From NCBI GenBank assembly GCA_021186555.1, contig JAJKFL010000042.1, positions 8,043,281 to 8,107,280 of the forward strand: 64,000 nucleotides of DNA, in the 5' to 3' direction. Below are positions 1-10,745 of the stretch, piece after piece. Within the stretch, counting starts at the first letter, position 1; each line of letters starts with the position of its first letter. The position numbers were made by a program, and so were the translations under genes. The notes under the pieces were generated by a model. That model was not told the origin of the DNA, did no database searches, and saw nothing but the letters and a program-made list of their open reading frames with translations. The stretch comes from Reticulitermes speratus. Taxonomy: Eukaryota > Arthropoda > Insecta > Blattodea > Rhinotermitidae.

Positions 1-375
1 TACGTCTACAAGACTGAGTTTCAGAAAAGATGCCATGATAATTGTGAGTTCAAATCAATTGAAATTTACGTTGGGGAGGCTCAGGCATTTTCTTATTGAA
101 AATTATATTTTGCAATGTTACGTGATACAACACGTTATGTTATCACAATATACGTAAAAAAACAGGTGCATTTATCAAATTGATGATAGAAAACCCGTGA
201 TGTTATGTATATAGTAAAATATTATAAATACATCAAAACAGTGATTTTAATTACTATTATTGTTTATTCATAGACAAATAAAAACTGATCTTTGCGAATC
301 ACATATAAAAAACGATGTCACAATTTTAAAACCGTGAATTTGCCAATTCACTAAAAAACACACTTGCATTTATCA
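1..375. other. AT-rich intergenic DNA
   Basis: No coding frame or recognisable repeat is visible. The last 30 bases or so (about 346-375, containing acttgcatttatca) resemble the one-sided extension that precedes other foldback elements in this window and may belong to the next element. Confidence 0.5.
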
Positions 376-626
376 CAATCACTATTCAAAAACACCAACT
401 GGATGCACTTTTTATTTAAAAAAACTGTTAGTTCTTTAAAACATTTTTAAAAAACCCGACATATGTTTCGGCTCCTCACTGAGCCATTTTCAGGGGTACA
501 AAAAAACCCTGAAGATGGCTAGTGAGGAGCCGAAACATATGTCGGGTTTTTTTTAATGTTTTAAAGAACTATACAGTTTTTTTTAAATAAGAAGTGCATC
601 CAGTTGGTGTTTTTGAATAGTGATTG
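376..626 (+). mobile_element. Hammerhead-bearing foldback element
   Basis: The outer ends caatcactattcaaaaacac and gtgtttttgaatagtgattg are exact inverted repeats, and pairing continues almost to the centre near 500, giving a 251 bp near-palindrome. Each arm holds a hammerhead-like core; the right arm is intact on the plus strand, the left arm on the minus strand reads CTGAAAA (conserved G lost). The 3' motif gtgcatccagttggtg near 595-609 recurs in the other members. There is no coding capacity. I infer a non-autonomous Penelope-like or retrozyme-like element. I could not settle its target duplication. Confidence 0.7.
500..551 (+). ncRNA. Type I hammerhead ribozyme candidate
   Basis: Core CTGAAGA at 509-515 is followed by one extra U, stem II GGCT/AGCC closed by a short loop, GAAA at 532-535, stem III made of the self-complementary acatatgt, and predicted cleavage after GTC (541-543). 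Stem I pairs the A-rich run plus CCC before the core with GGG plus the T-run after the cleavage site, about 10 base pairs. All conserved core positions of the known hammerhead fold are present. The tiny stem III suggests activity as a dimer. Inferred from sequence only. Confidence 0.75.
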
Positions 627-685
627 CCCAGACATTTTTCTCTATCAATAAGATAATATGCTTATAAATAGAATTAAGTTTTGGT

Positions 686-919
686 AAGATCTGCGCTCTT
701 CTGGGATATTATGCAGCATCGAATTTTAATCCTTTACCGACGTTTCGGGACAACGTATCGGTCCCGTCTTCAAGGGTTAAGAAGTCCGTCTTCTTGACCG
801 TTGAAAAAGGGACCGATATGTTGTCCCGAAACGTCGGTGAAGGATTACCACTTGACGCTGCCTAATATCCCAGAAGAGCGCAGATCTCATCAATATGCGG
901 CGGAAGCCTCAAATCATGG
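686..919 (+). mobile_element. Family B foldback element
   Basis: Inverted ends agatctgcgctcttctggga and its complement bound a near-palindrome (686-887), followed by a one-sided tail containing gcggcggaagcct. A 13 bp direct repeat, aagttttggtaag at 676-688 and aagtttcggtaag at 920-932, fits a target duplication. The left arm on the minus strand has TTGAAGA ... GAAAC like a hammerhead with a changed first core base. The right arm core is further altered (TTGAAAA). Confidence 0.65.
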
Positions 920-932
920 AAGTTTCGGTAAG

Positions 933-1736
933 TTTACTTTTGTTATTCTGTGGTCATATGGGTAAATACGCTTTGAAACTAAGAACAATAGTTACAAGAA
1001 AATTAAGTCTCTTGGGACCTGACGCCGTGGACTTTGGCCATCTTCAGGTTCAGAATATGTGATTTCGTATAGATTGATGATAGGGAAAATGAACGGGATG
1101 GACAAGAAAGGAAGCGTTCTTGGCCTAATTTGGTACTCGGAATTTGACTGTCAGTGAAACTAGGAGAATATCAGTGAACATAAACAGACGTTCGGAGTAG
1201 CTTTGGCATGGCGCATTTCCCTAATTTTCCGCTTGCACCAGCTTAAACGTCGGTCGGATAGACATGCTGTAGCAACGTCGCGGAGGAACAGCTATCACCG
1301 CCTGCTATGGACGTCACACCGCAGAGGACAATCTTCAAAGTCACCCCATGATAACTTGAAATCTTCCAACAAGATCCCCAGGTTTAGGAAAACATGTAGT
1401 GTACTGTTGAATGGAATTAAGAAACACCCTGTGGGTGGACGAGATTCTGGGAGATATTGACTTCCGAAATTCATTAGGATGACCGATCGCTGAAAACTTC
1501 CCACACTGAAACCTCATTTCTGAACCATTACTGATTTGCTTAATTGCCATGTAATTCATTACAGATTAGAGAATTCTTAGGGCTCGAAAGTGCCAGAAGT
1601 AATTTTGAAACAATTTATTGATTTTAGGTTCACAGCATACGGTGTTTACAAAGTCATTTACCTAACACACAGAATATAAAGCAATAGTTTATGAAGCATG
1701 TAAAGGTAAAATCAGGATGACTCTGTGCACGCCTTG
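933..1736. other. Unassigned intergenic DNA
   Basis: No gene recognised. A minus-strand motif at about 1021-1060 (CTGAAGATGGCC with a matching GGC) looks like a decayed hammerhead arm that has lost GAAA. An open frame of 85 codons at 1203-1460 has no recognisable domain. Confidence 0.4.
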
Positions 1737-1980
1737 CAGGCGTATGGGGAAGTGGAGGTACAGTTTTACTGATTGTTAACCTCGGCATTTAAATGCTGGC
1801 CAGTTGTCATATTCCCACCCCTCTCCGGCCTCTTTACCCCAGGGAAAAGGCCACATGCACCCTCAGAATAGGAGGCTTGTTGGTTTTCAGACCCGGTCTG
1901 GACTTTTTGGAGTGTGTTGAAATCTCCGGACCATGCCGGGAATCGAGCCATACCTAGTCAATATAGAGACTGAACTATCC
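1737..1980 (-). mobile_element. Degenerate tRNA-derived SINE (S4 group)
   Basis: The block contains the S4 landmarks in order on the minus strand: a head ending near 1975, 'gaccgggtctga', a cggag-rich middle, then 'taaagaggccggagagggg' and a tail ending near the small gaagtggagg region. It matches the better preserved S4 copies at 19988 and 45842 only loosely. Confidence 0.5.
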
Positions 1981-2154
1981 TATCTCTTGTTTGTGATGCT
2001 TGTGTTGTCGTTCTCACACCTCAGTAGTTTGCAAGCATTTACAGAAGTGGCAACATAGAAAGTGCCTGAGTACAATATTAAAGGAGATGCAACATGGCAA
2101 CATTGCATAAGTGAACAACTTTGTAGAAGACATAACTTCACAACACTAACTAAC

Positions 2155-2600
2155 CTACCAATTAACTCCATGAAGCAGATTCCTCCTAGAGAAGCTAACA
2201 GTTCCTCAGCTAGTCAAATTTCCCCGTATATTATGTAACCCGAAGGTTCTATACCACATTTACCAGAATTCGCCACTTGTGTCTATTCCGAGCCAGATCA
2301 CCCCAGTCGAATCTGTCTCAACACAGTTAAGATCCACTTTAATATTATCCTCCCATCTATGCCTGGGTCTTTCAAGTTGTCTACATCAGATTTCCCCACA
2401 AAAAATCCTGTATGCACCTATACTCTCCCCCACAGTGCTACATGCCCAGCCCCTCTCATTCTTCTTAATTTGATCAACCGAATAATATTTGATGATTACA
2501 GATCATGAAGCTCGTCATTATGTAATTTCCTCCAGTCCCCTGTTAACTTCTTAGTTCCAAATATCTTCTTCAGCACCCTATTCTCATTATGACAGACCAA
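2155..2600 (-). pseudogene. LINE 3' end with reverse transcriptase C-terminal remnant
   Basis: Reads in parallel with the better copy at 39694-40180: the same untranslated tail, then a coding remnant matching the C-terminal tail of an insect non-LTR reverse transcriptase. Several stops and frame changes are present, so it is dead. It probably starts at the 'ctaactaa' run near 2147-2160, which is the 3' terminus of this LINE family. Confidence 0.65.
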
Positions 2601-3378
2601 ATTTCACACAAATAACAGACAAAATTATAGTTCTGTATATATTAATATTCATACTACAAAATACGCCTTCAAAAAAATGTCCACTTTTGGCAGCGCACCT
2701 TTTCACGCAGCATCCAAATGAACGTGCGATAGAAGTGGCAGTTTTCTAAAGCTTACGGCTGGTTAATCACACTAAAACGACCCCACGATTACTTATCTCT
2801 GTGACAGTTTTAAGGCGACTATACCGTGCATAATACGGGTGAGCAGTATAATGTTCTTCAGAGACAGCGATGTATTTGAGCGCTGCAAACGCACATACGC
2901 ACATACGCACATCCATTGCGTCTTCTGTGTCATTAAACAATACCACTCCCCAACTCTCGCCTTATCTGAATGTAACACTTGTTCCTCCTTGCCCGATTTC
3001 CCCTTGTAACAGCTTTTGAACCAGTACAAAAAGCAAGACAGTTGTCGCAGGCTTTTAGACCGTGTATAAGAGGATAGCGGGTTGTATAAATACGAAGTGG
3101 TGCGGAAAATTGTTCATGGTTTCTCTAAGCTGAGCCTTGCTGCTAAAAACACAGTGGGGCCCACGTGATTTAGATGCGGCACTGGTTTTAGCTGCATCAA
3201 AGGCCACCCAGTGATCGTATCTTGAAAATGTAGTAGGTTGTTACGTGAAAAAAAGAATTAACTGCGAATGAGAGGGAAATTATGTGACGACACGTTGCTG
3301 ATCTGTTGCGATGAGGAGAGTGGCGTTGACTGCGCAGTCTTTTGGAGAAAGGCTAGCTAAGGGCTACAGATATAGAAC
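2601..3378. other. Unassigned intergenic DNA
   Basis: No gene, RNA or known repeat recognised. A minor cacatacg direct repeat sits near 2890-2910. Confidence 0.4.
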
Positions 3379-3501
3379 GCTTTATATGTATTTCACACTG
3401 TTGACACCGTGCATCTTCGTCATATTAAATTAAGTTATAAACCAACCGATGCACACTAAAACCACTTTTTAAGTAGCTTTATTATAAAGTTGTTAAAATT
3501 G

Positions 3502-3546
3502 TACCCCTACACGTGTTTCGATCCTAGGATCATCGTCAGGGGGGTT
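3502..3546 (-). ncRNA. Hammerhead ribozyme candidate, left arm
   Basis: Minus-strand copy of the right-arm motif: core CTGACGA (complement at 3533-3539), one extra U, stem II GATCC/GGATC, GAAA, stem III a-cacgtg-t, cleavage after GTA, and a C-run/G-run stem I. The core is intact. Confidence 0.7.
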
Positions 3547-3961
3547 TATTGCTAAAAGCTACAGTCACTTCAACACATTATTTAAAATATTCTATCTGCA
3601 CTTTGAAACATAAGTTAAAATCTTGTAAAAAGATTCTCTAAAAGTTGTAAAATTATAAAAGCACTGTAGATGGTAGATTGTGGAACTGCTGGCATGTGGT
3701 ATTAAAAGCATATGAAATGTTTTTGCGTGGAGCGGAGTGTACTACGTGTTGTGCGGTGAGGAGTACTACGGTGGAGTGTCTGGTTCGGGAGGTTGTGTGT
3801 AGGTCAACTGACGCCAGCAGTTCTACAATCTACCATCTACAGTGCTTTTATAATTTTACAACTTTTAGAGAATCTTTTTACAAGATTTTAACTTATGTTT
3901 CAAAGTGCAGATAGAATATTTTAAATCATGTGTTGAAGTGACTGTAGCTTTTAGCAATAAA

Positions 3962-4006
3962 CCCCCCTGACGATGATCCTAGGATCGAAACACGTGTAGG
4001 GGTACA
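3962..4006 (+). ncRNA. Hammerhead ribozyme candidate, right arm
   Basis: Core CTGACGA at 3967-3973, an extra U, stem II GATCC/GGATC with a two-base loop, GAAA, palindromic stem III cacgtg, predicted cleavage after GTA, and stem I of at least 4 G-C pairs. All conserved core bases are present. Together with the left arm, transcription from either side would make a ribozyme. Confidence 0.75.
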
Positions 4007-4139
4007 ATTTTAACAATTTTATAATAAAACTACTTAAAAAGTGGTTTTAGTGTGCATCGGTTGGTTTATAACTTAATTTAGCTTTATATGTAGTTCACTT
4101 TGCTTTACATTTCTGCAATAAACTTATAGTAAAAGGTAA

Positions 4140-4385
4140 ATTTCACCTTATATCAGACCATGAAGACCCAGAGGTGGAGTAGAAATATAGTTCTACTCTT
4201 TCTTTAACCACGGCCCTAGGTGGGGGGTTGGTGGTCATCGCCACGCCTCGGCCGCTTTACCCCCGGAGAAGAGACCCGGTGCCCATTTTACAGGAGGCTG
4301 GGTAGGCCCCAGGACCGGTCTTGACGGTTGCGGAAAATTTCGCCCCAACCGGAATTCGATTCCCGGACCGTCCAGTTCGTAGCGA
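4140..4385 (-). mobile_element. tRNA-derived SINE, S4 group
   Basis: Minus-strand S4 element. Landmarks are the tail 'agagtagaactatatttcta' side at the left, 'ggccgctttacccc' at about 4250, 'aggctgggtaggcccc' and the head boundary near 4384. The tRNA-like head is truncated where related copies continue with the A-box part. Confidence 0.7.
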
Positions 4386-4960
4386 AAACATATAATATAC
4401 TATAATATTGTATTTTATACATAATATAATAATATAACGTAATATGATATAGCGCAGGGTGCAAAAGGTTTCAAAAAATCTATGAGCCACCTTAAAATTC
4501 TGGGCGCCAGAATGGTGACATAACTCAAGTTCGATACTGAGGACCCACAAATACGAGGCGTCACCATACATAATTTTGTCGCCCGGACAACCCCACCTCC
4601 GGGATTTGTGTACCCCTGATGTAGTACACGAATTAGTTCCTAGCACTGCGACTTCCTCTCGTTGCGACAGAATCATAACTTTTATTCCGTGCAAATAATT
4701 TGCACTTTTATGAGCTCTTTTAATGAGGCTATCCATTCTGCGGTCAGTTTGAAATAGACCCATCGCGTCCGCAATAAGTGCTTACTCAGCCCTTGCCTGA
4801 GGTCGCAGTAGTTAACCACAAGCGACGTGTGAAGTAGCTATGTTGCTAGTACAGACGTTGTGATGGTTTGTAGGCTACATGAAGCTAGCTGCGCCTCTGT
4901 CGTATCCTGATTCCTTAACTGCTGGTTCTTTACTGATATTTGTAGTCGACTGTCGCATGT
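4386..4960. other. Unassigned intergenic DNA
   Basis: Contains a very AT-rich stretch with repeated ataata steps at about 4390-4455. A 168-codon minus-strand open frame covers this region and the SINE at 4140, but its C-terminal part is SINE sequence and the rest has no recognisable domain. Confidence 0.4.
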
Positions 4961-4965
4961 ATAAA

Positions 4966-5235
4966 TGAACCCTGGTAGTTCAGTCAGTATAGTGATTAAG
5001 CTACTGATTGGACGATGTGGGGTTCGATTCCCAGCAAGTGAACAGAGTCCTTCTCATCTCCAAAATGTCCACATCGGCCCTGAGGCCCATCCAGTCTTCT
5101 GTTCAATGGGCACCGGGTACCCTTTCACCGGTGTAAAGAGGCTTGAAAGCGAGGCTGACCACTCATCTCTATCTAGTGCTGGGTTCATGAATAAGTGGAG
5201 TCTGACCTGTTCTACCCGCTTATGCCTTAACTTCT
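4966..5235 (+). mobile_element. tRNA-derived SINE, S4-related
   Basis: A tRNA-like head with 'ggtagttcagtcagta' (A-box region) and 'ggggttcgattccc' (B box) at the left is followed by a body with 'gcccatccagtc', 'aagaggcttgaaagcg' and a tail with 'aagtggagtctgacctg'. The order is that of the S4 elements, but with another head. Confidence 0.7.
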
Positions 5236-5494
5236 ATAGGGTGACAATGTTGTTTTTGTGCCTTTACCTGTCATATGTATAAACATTACAGGTACTTGCT
5301 GTCGAGGTTCATCTGTTCCATAACGTAACAAAACTTATAAGCAGCTATAAACACATAGCACAATATTTAAACCCGTATACCACTTTTGATTCAGAGGTCT
5401 TCAGTGATTATATAATTCATATGTCTTCCAATTCGCCCGCAAACCACCCCTTGTATCTCTGACCCTCTGACCCGTACCAAATTTAATGTACTTT

Positions 5495-5704
5495 GACATC
5501 TGCGCTCTTCTGGGATATTACGCAGCGTCGAGTGGTAATTCTTTACCGACGTTTCGGGACAACGTATCTGTCCCATCTTGGCCCTTGAAGATGGGACCGA
5601 TACGTTGTCCCGTAACGTCGGTAAAGTATTACCACTTGACGCTGCGTAAAATCCCAGAAGAGCGCAGATCTCATCAATATCGCGGCGGAAGCCTGAAATT
5701 GCTG
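5495..5704 (+). mobile_element. Family B foldback element
   Basis: Inverted ends 'atctgcgctcttctggga' and complement frame 5497-5669. The tail 'gcggcggaagcctgaaat' follows at the right. Exact 12 bp target duplication ttaatgtacttt at 5483-5494 and 5705-5716. The plus-strand ribozyme-like core at 5584-5620 has GTAA in place of GAAA, so this copy should be inactive. Confidence 0.75.
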
Positions 5705-5844
5705 TTAATGTACTTTAAGTTAGTGAAAATTAGTGTAACCAGTCTGGCTGTATCTGTCAGGTCTCTCCACATGTTTGTAACATTTGAGGTTCCCACTGTA
5801 ATGACTACGAAGACTGCTACTTTGTGTGACGTGACACAATTATT

Positions 5845-5900
5845 TCTGGTAGATATGTACCGACGTTTCAAGAGAACCTTCTGCTTTCATCATCAGGACA
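5845..5900 (-). ncRNA. Possible hammerhead remnant
   Basis: On the minus strand the canonical core CTGATGA (complement at 5890-5896) is followed by a poorly paired stem II region and then GAAAC plus GTCGG (complement near 5861-5869). Stem I can form about 4 pairs with wobbles. No inverted partner was found. This is weak evidence. Confidence 0.35.
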
Positions 5901-6002
5901 GATTTATCACTGTCCTAAAAATGAGGTATGCGAGTTATTCTGAAACGTGGCCACATTTATGATAGGCTGTACGGTATCATATTACAGAGGACGATAATTT
6001 TT

Positions 6003-6363
6003 CTAGTCGCAGATGGTCTGGGCATATGACACGCACAGGGGAAAGGAAAGGTGCATTCATGGTTTTGGTGGGGAAATCTGAAGGGAAGAAGACAATTTGG
6101 AAGACCTAGACGTTGATGACAAGACAGTATTAAAATTAATATTCAAGGAATAGGATTGGGGCATGGACTGGATTGATCTGATTAAGGAAATGGCAAGTGA
6201 AAGTTCTTGTGAAAGCGGTTACGAAACTTTAGGTTCCGTACCATGCAGAGAATTTCTTGACTAGCTGAGAAGTTAACGACGTAACAATACGGAATGCTCC
6301 ACGGAATTAGTTAGTTGGTTTGTTGGTTGGTTGTTTAGTTAGTTAGTTAGTTAGCTAGCTGGT
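6003..6363 (+). pseudogene. LINE 3' end with decayed reverse transcriptase tail
   Basis: A frame-broken remnant reads like the C-terminal tail (RW.GHM..., DWIDLIKEMAS) of the LINE seen at 39694. It is followed by 'gaatttcttgactagctgag' untranslated sequence and ends in a (ttag)n run at about 6305-6360, the characteristic 3' terminus of this family. Confidence 0.7.
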
Positions 6364-6420
6364 TAGCTAGCCACGCGAAAATTTCCTTGACGTTTGTCTT
6401 TGGTAATATAAATGTTTTTC

Positions 6421-6644
6421 CGTGGCGCTACAATCCCTAGTGGGCCAGGGCCTCCTCATTATCGAGGCTGCACGATCACACTCAGACATACCACACTCGG
6501 TAGGACTCCTCTGGACGAGTGATCAGCCCGACGCAGAGACCTCTACCTGACAGCACACAACACTCACAACACTCCATGCCCCTAGCGGGATTCGAACCCG
6601 CAATCCCAGAAAGCGAGCGGCCGCAGACTCACGCCTTAGATCGC
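6421..6644 (-). mobile_element. tRNA-derived SINE, S1 group
   Basis: Minus-strand S1 copy: tail with 'cactagggattgtag' at the left, body, B box complement 'gggattcgaacccgc' near 6588-6602, and a head truncated before its first 20 bases ('cgatctaaggcgtgagtc'). Confidence 0.8.
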
Positions 6645-8271
6645 ATTTTTGTAAAATTTTGATATTATGCCCGATAAATCCAGCATATGCGGAATTCGTG
6701 CTTGAATAATAAGTCTTAAACTCATTAGGTATGATTACGTTCACTATTCAACTCCTTCAAATCTCAGTTCGTACCTTTAGCACACTGACGTGATATCGAT
6801 GGCCTATTTGGAGCGTCGAAGAGAAATTTTGTGCTATGTTAGAAATGCTATGCTATGTTTATATTAAGCTTCCGATAATTATGTAAACATTTACGTGTTA
6901 AACTTTACATTTACCTGCAAATTCGTACTTGTCTGTTATTAGGATTAGGCACTCTGGTTTAGACAAAGAATTGATTAATAATTCACAAAAAGTGTTCAAT
7001 TACGTGTCCCATAAAGCAAAAGGATGTAAGATTAGAAATGTTTCATAACCGCCTGTATTTCAGAGACTGGGGTAAGTTTTATCGTATGACATTCAGAAAT
7101 TAATTTTTTTTTCTGAATCCAAAAAAAGGGTGAGTGCTGTTTATGCGTCTGTAAATCCCAAAAAGTCATTAACCTTTTACCAGTAGACAGTAAAGAGCAT
7201 GCAATTGTTTTGTGCTGCGCTGAAAAGAGGTTTGCTGTTTAAGAGCGCTGAGCAGAGAGTAAGCAATGTGCAGTGCATTACACAGAATATGACTATGGCT
7301 CTTTATACACAGTCGTTGTGCTCTTAAAAACCGAGACACGCCTGTGAAGTTGAGTAATCCTAATTTCTATTTCCTTTAGGTGTTTCTGAAAACACTATTA
7401 GAGAGCCACAGTTTCATTACGTTGCTCCGTAAGTCGACACGTAATACTTCGAAACTGACCACCGATTGGGTCAGATTTCATTACGGAATACCAAAGTATA
7501 GCAAAGTGTATCCTTCTGTTTCGATTCCTACTTCTTTCAATTTTAATGGTCGCTTTGATTTAAGAAACAAATACTTCTTTTTATGTATGTCTTGTTCTAT
7601 AAGCAAATTTTTACTAAACTTTGTAGTACTGGAGGTAGGTCTGTCTTGAGAATTACAATCATACAGACAATATACACGAGAATTTCTCTAGTTTGATGAG
7701 ACCTGAACGTTTACAAGGATTTACCATTCAACCATTCCCAGAGCCAGTTGAATCCCGTTCGCAAACTGTTAATGTGATATCAATTATTATATTATCATGT
7801 CGTGCACTGTTTCGGGACACGTTTTGATTTTGCTCTTCGGTTTTCCCGTTAGAATTTTACACTAATTTTTATTTTTTCCTCTAATATGCGTACTACATGA
7901 CTAGTGCATCTATTTTTCCACAATTTGATCGCCATAACCATATTCGATAAGTACTAATGATGACTCTCCTGCTTATCAATTTTCTTCATCCACCTGTTTG
8001 TACTTTCCTCCTAGATACAAGTATTTCCCTCAGAACTCGCGTAGTAAACAGCCTTGGCCCTTCCTTTAACGTAAGAAACCAAATTTCGGGTCTATATAAG
8101 GAGCAGAAAATTATAATTCCTCTGCTAATTTGGTTTGTGTCATTATATGAAAAAGCGGTAGACGGATGTCTTAAGTGAATTCAGATTTATATGTGTCTTG
8201 CTATTATACTGGCATTGCTGTAAGTTTCATTCACTCCAGTTCAATTTACTACAGCCCTTTAAAGCCTAGTG
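6645..8271. other. Unassigned intergenic DNA
   Basis: No recognisable gene, RNA or repeat. Open frames of 89 and 73 codons (7380-7649, 7957-8178) show no domain or supporting context. Confidence 0.4.
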
Positions 8272-10275
8272 GTTACTATATGTACCACCAGGTTTAACAC
8301 TCACAAATCCTACGTTCTGCCCACACAGTGTATTTATGTGTTTTGTGTGGATCTCAGAACAAACAGCGATTATTTCACTGTACAGCATTAACTGACTGGT
8401 TTGTATAACTGAGACGGAGTGTGTTTACTGCGCGGTACGGACTGTATTTATGTGTTTTGTGTGGATCTCAGAACAAACAGCGATTATTTCACTGTACAAC
8501 ATTAACTGACTGGTTTGTATAACTGAGACGGAGTGTGTTTACTGCGCGGTACGGACTGTATTTATGTGTTTTGTGTGGATCTCAGAACAAACAGCGATTA
8601 TTTCACTGTACAGCATTAACTGACTGGTTTGTATAACTGAGACGGAGTGTGTTTACTGCGCGGTACGGACTGTATTTATGTGTTTTGTGTGGATCTCAGA
8701 ACAAACAGCGATTATTTCACTGTACAGCATTAACTGACTGGTTTGTATAACTGAGACGGAGTGTGTTTACTGCGCGGTACGGACTGTATTTATGTGTTTT
8801 GTGTGGATCTCAGAACAAACAGCGATTATTTCACTGTACAACATTAACTGACTGGTTTGTATAACTGAGACGGAGTGTGTTTACTGCGCGGTACGAACTG
8901 TATTTATGTGTTTTGTGTGGATCTCAGAACAAACAGCGATTATTTCACTGTACAGCATTAACTGACTGGTTTGTATAACTGAGACGGAGTGTGTTTACTG
9001 CGCGGTACGGACTGTATTTATGTGTTTTGTGTGGATCTCAGAACAAACAGCGATTATTTCACTGTACAACATTAACTGACTGGTTTGTATAACTGAGACG
9101 GAGTGTGTTTACTGCGCGGTACGAACTGTATTTATGTGTTTTGTGTGGATCTCAGAACAAACAGCGATTATTTCACTGTACAACATTAACTGACTGGTTT
9201 GTATAACTGAGACGGAGTGTGTTTACTGCGCGGTACGAACTGTATTTATGTGTTTTGTGTGGATCTCAGAACAAACAGCGATTATTTCACTGTACAGCAT
9301 TAACTGACTGGTTTGTATAACTGAGACGGAGTGTGTTTACTGCGCGGTACGGACTGTATTTATGTGTTTTGTGTGGATCTCAGAACAAACAGCGATTATT
9401 TCACTGTACAACATTAACTGACTGGTTTGTATAACTGAGACGGAGTGTGTTTACTGCGCGGTACGAACTGTATTTATGTGTTTTGTGTGGATCTCAGAAC
9501 AAACAGCGATTATTTCACTGTACAGCATTAACTGACTGGTTTGTATAACTGAGACGGAGTGTGTTTACTGCGCGGTACGGACTGTATTTATGTGTTTTGT
9601 GTGGATCTCAGAACAAACAGCGATTATTTCACTGTACAACATTAACTGACTGGTTTGTATAACTGAGACGGAGTGTGTTTACTGCGCGGTACGAACTGTA
9701 TTTATGTGTTTTGTGTGGATCTCAGAACAAACAGCGATTATTTCACTGTACAACATTAACTGACTGGTTTGTATAACTGAGACGGAGTGTGTTTACTGCG
9801 CGGTACGGACTGTATTTATGTGTTTTGTGTGGATCTCAGAACAAACAGCGATTATTTCACTGTACAGCATTAACTGACTGGTTTGTATAACTGAGACGGA
9901 GTGTGTTTACTGCGCGGTACGGACTGTATTTATGTGTTTTGTGTTGATCTCAGAACTAACAGCGATTATTTCACTGTACAACATTAACTGATTGGTTTGT
10001 ATAACTGAGACGGAGTGTGTTTACTGCGCGGTACGGACTGTATTTATGTGTTTTGTGTGGATCTCAGAACAAACAGCGATTATTTCACTGTACAACATTA
10101 ACTGACTGGTTTGTATAACTGAGACGGAGTGTGTTTACTGCGCGGTACGAACTGTATTTATGTGTTTTGTGTGGATCTCAGAACAAACAGTGATTATTTC
10201 ACTGTACAACATTAACTGACTGGTTTGTATAACTGAGACGGAGTGTGTTTACTGCGCGGTACGAGCTGAATTTTT
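8272..10275 (+). repeat. 114 bp satellite, 17 tandem copies
   Basis: A short leader (8272-8328, with 'ctacgttctgcccacacag') is followed by about 17 tandem units of 114 bp starting at 8329 (tgtatttatgtg). Units differ at only a few positions, mainly cagcatt/caacatt and tacgg/tacga, so the array is young or homogenised. It ends at about 10266 in 'gctgaatttttat'. The same leader, unit and end recur at 58542-60026. Confidence 0.95.
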
Positions 10276-10534
10276 ATATATAAATATTTAAAGGACTAGT
10301 ATGCACAGTCCTTTGGTGCCCATACAGCCTGTATTTATCGAAAATTCTCGATTTTTTTTCGAGATAAAAAATTTCGTTTTTTTAAAGTGTAAGTATGCAT
10401 AAACACACACACATTAGGCTTGGCGTCCCATACAGTATTTTGCATACAATTTCTTAAATTCGAAAAAAAATCACTGCAATGAATATACATTAGATTAGAG
10501 GTTCTTAGAGCAGCGTTCAAGAAAATTTATATTT

Positions 10535-10745
10535 TATGGAATGTTACCCCTTATGGACTGGTAAATACTTACCGAAGTTTCGAAAGAGCATTCTGCTCCC
10601 TTCTTCAAGGTATAGCAGCTCAATAGGAGTTTCCGCTGCCAGACCCTGAAGATGGAGAAAGCATGAACCACCTAAACGACGGTAAGTATTTACTAGTTGT
10701 CACTGCGTAACCTTCCAGAAGACCTGAATCTTCATGAAAATGCAT
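10535..10745 (+). mobile_element. Old foldback element related to family B
   Basis: Imperfect inverted arms: 'ctggtaaatacttaccg' at about 10558 pairs with 'cggtaagtatttac' at 10680-10694. A plus-strand CTGAAGA near 10667 is followed by GGAG, but GAAA is replaced by TAAAC, so the ribozyme-like motif is decayed. Confidence 0.55.

Larger units (their letters stand above)
3397..4080 (+). mobile_element. Large foldback element with a hammerhead in both arms
   Basis: Arms 3426-3677 and about 3825-4080 are near-perfect inverted repeats starting taaattaagtta and ending in its complement. A unique centre of about 150 bp lies between them. A 29 bp non-palindromic extension (3397-3425, containing ACCGTGCATCTT) lies left of the left arm. 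An 18 bp direct repeat with one mismatch, gctttatatgta(t/g)ttcac, at 3379-3396 and 4081-4098 flanks the whole and is a good target duplication. The 3' motif gtgcatcggttggt sits at 4052-4065. No transposase or reverse transcriptase is encoded. The architecture resembles non-autonomous Penelope-like elements. Confidence 0.75.

Noticed and set aside
1021-1060. Another hammerhead on the minus strand
   Set aside because: CTGAAGA and stem II are present but GAAA and stem III are lost; no inverted partner.
4257-4763. 168-codon minus-strand frame
   Set aside because: Its C-terminal third is SINE sequence and the rest has no recognisable domain or repeat of codon bias.
10660-10700. Hammerhead at the old foldback (10535-10745)
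   Set aside because: GAAA is replaced by TAAA and stem II does not pair well.
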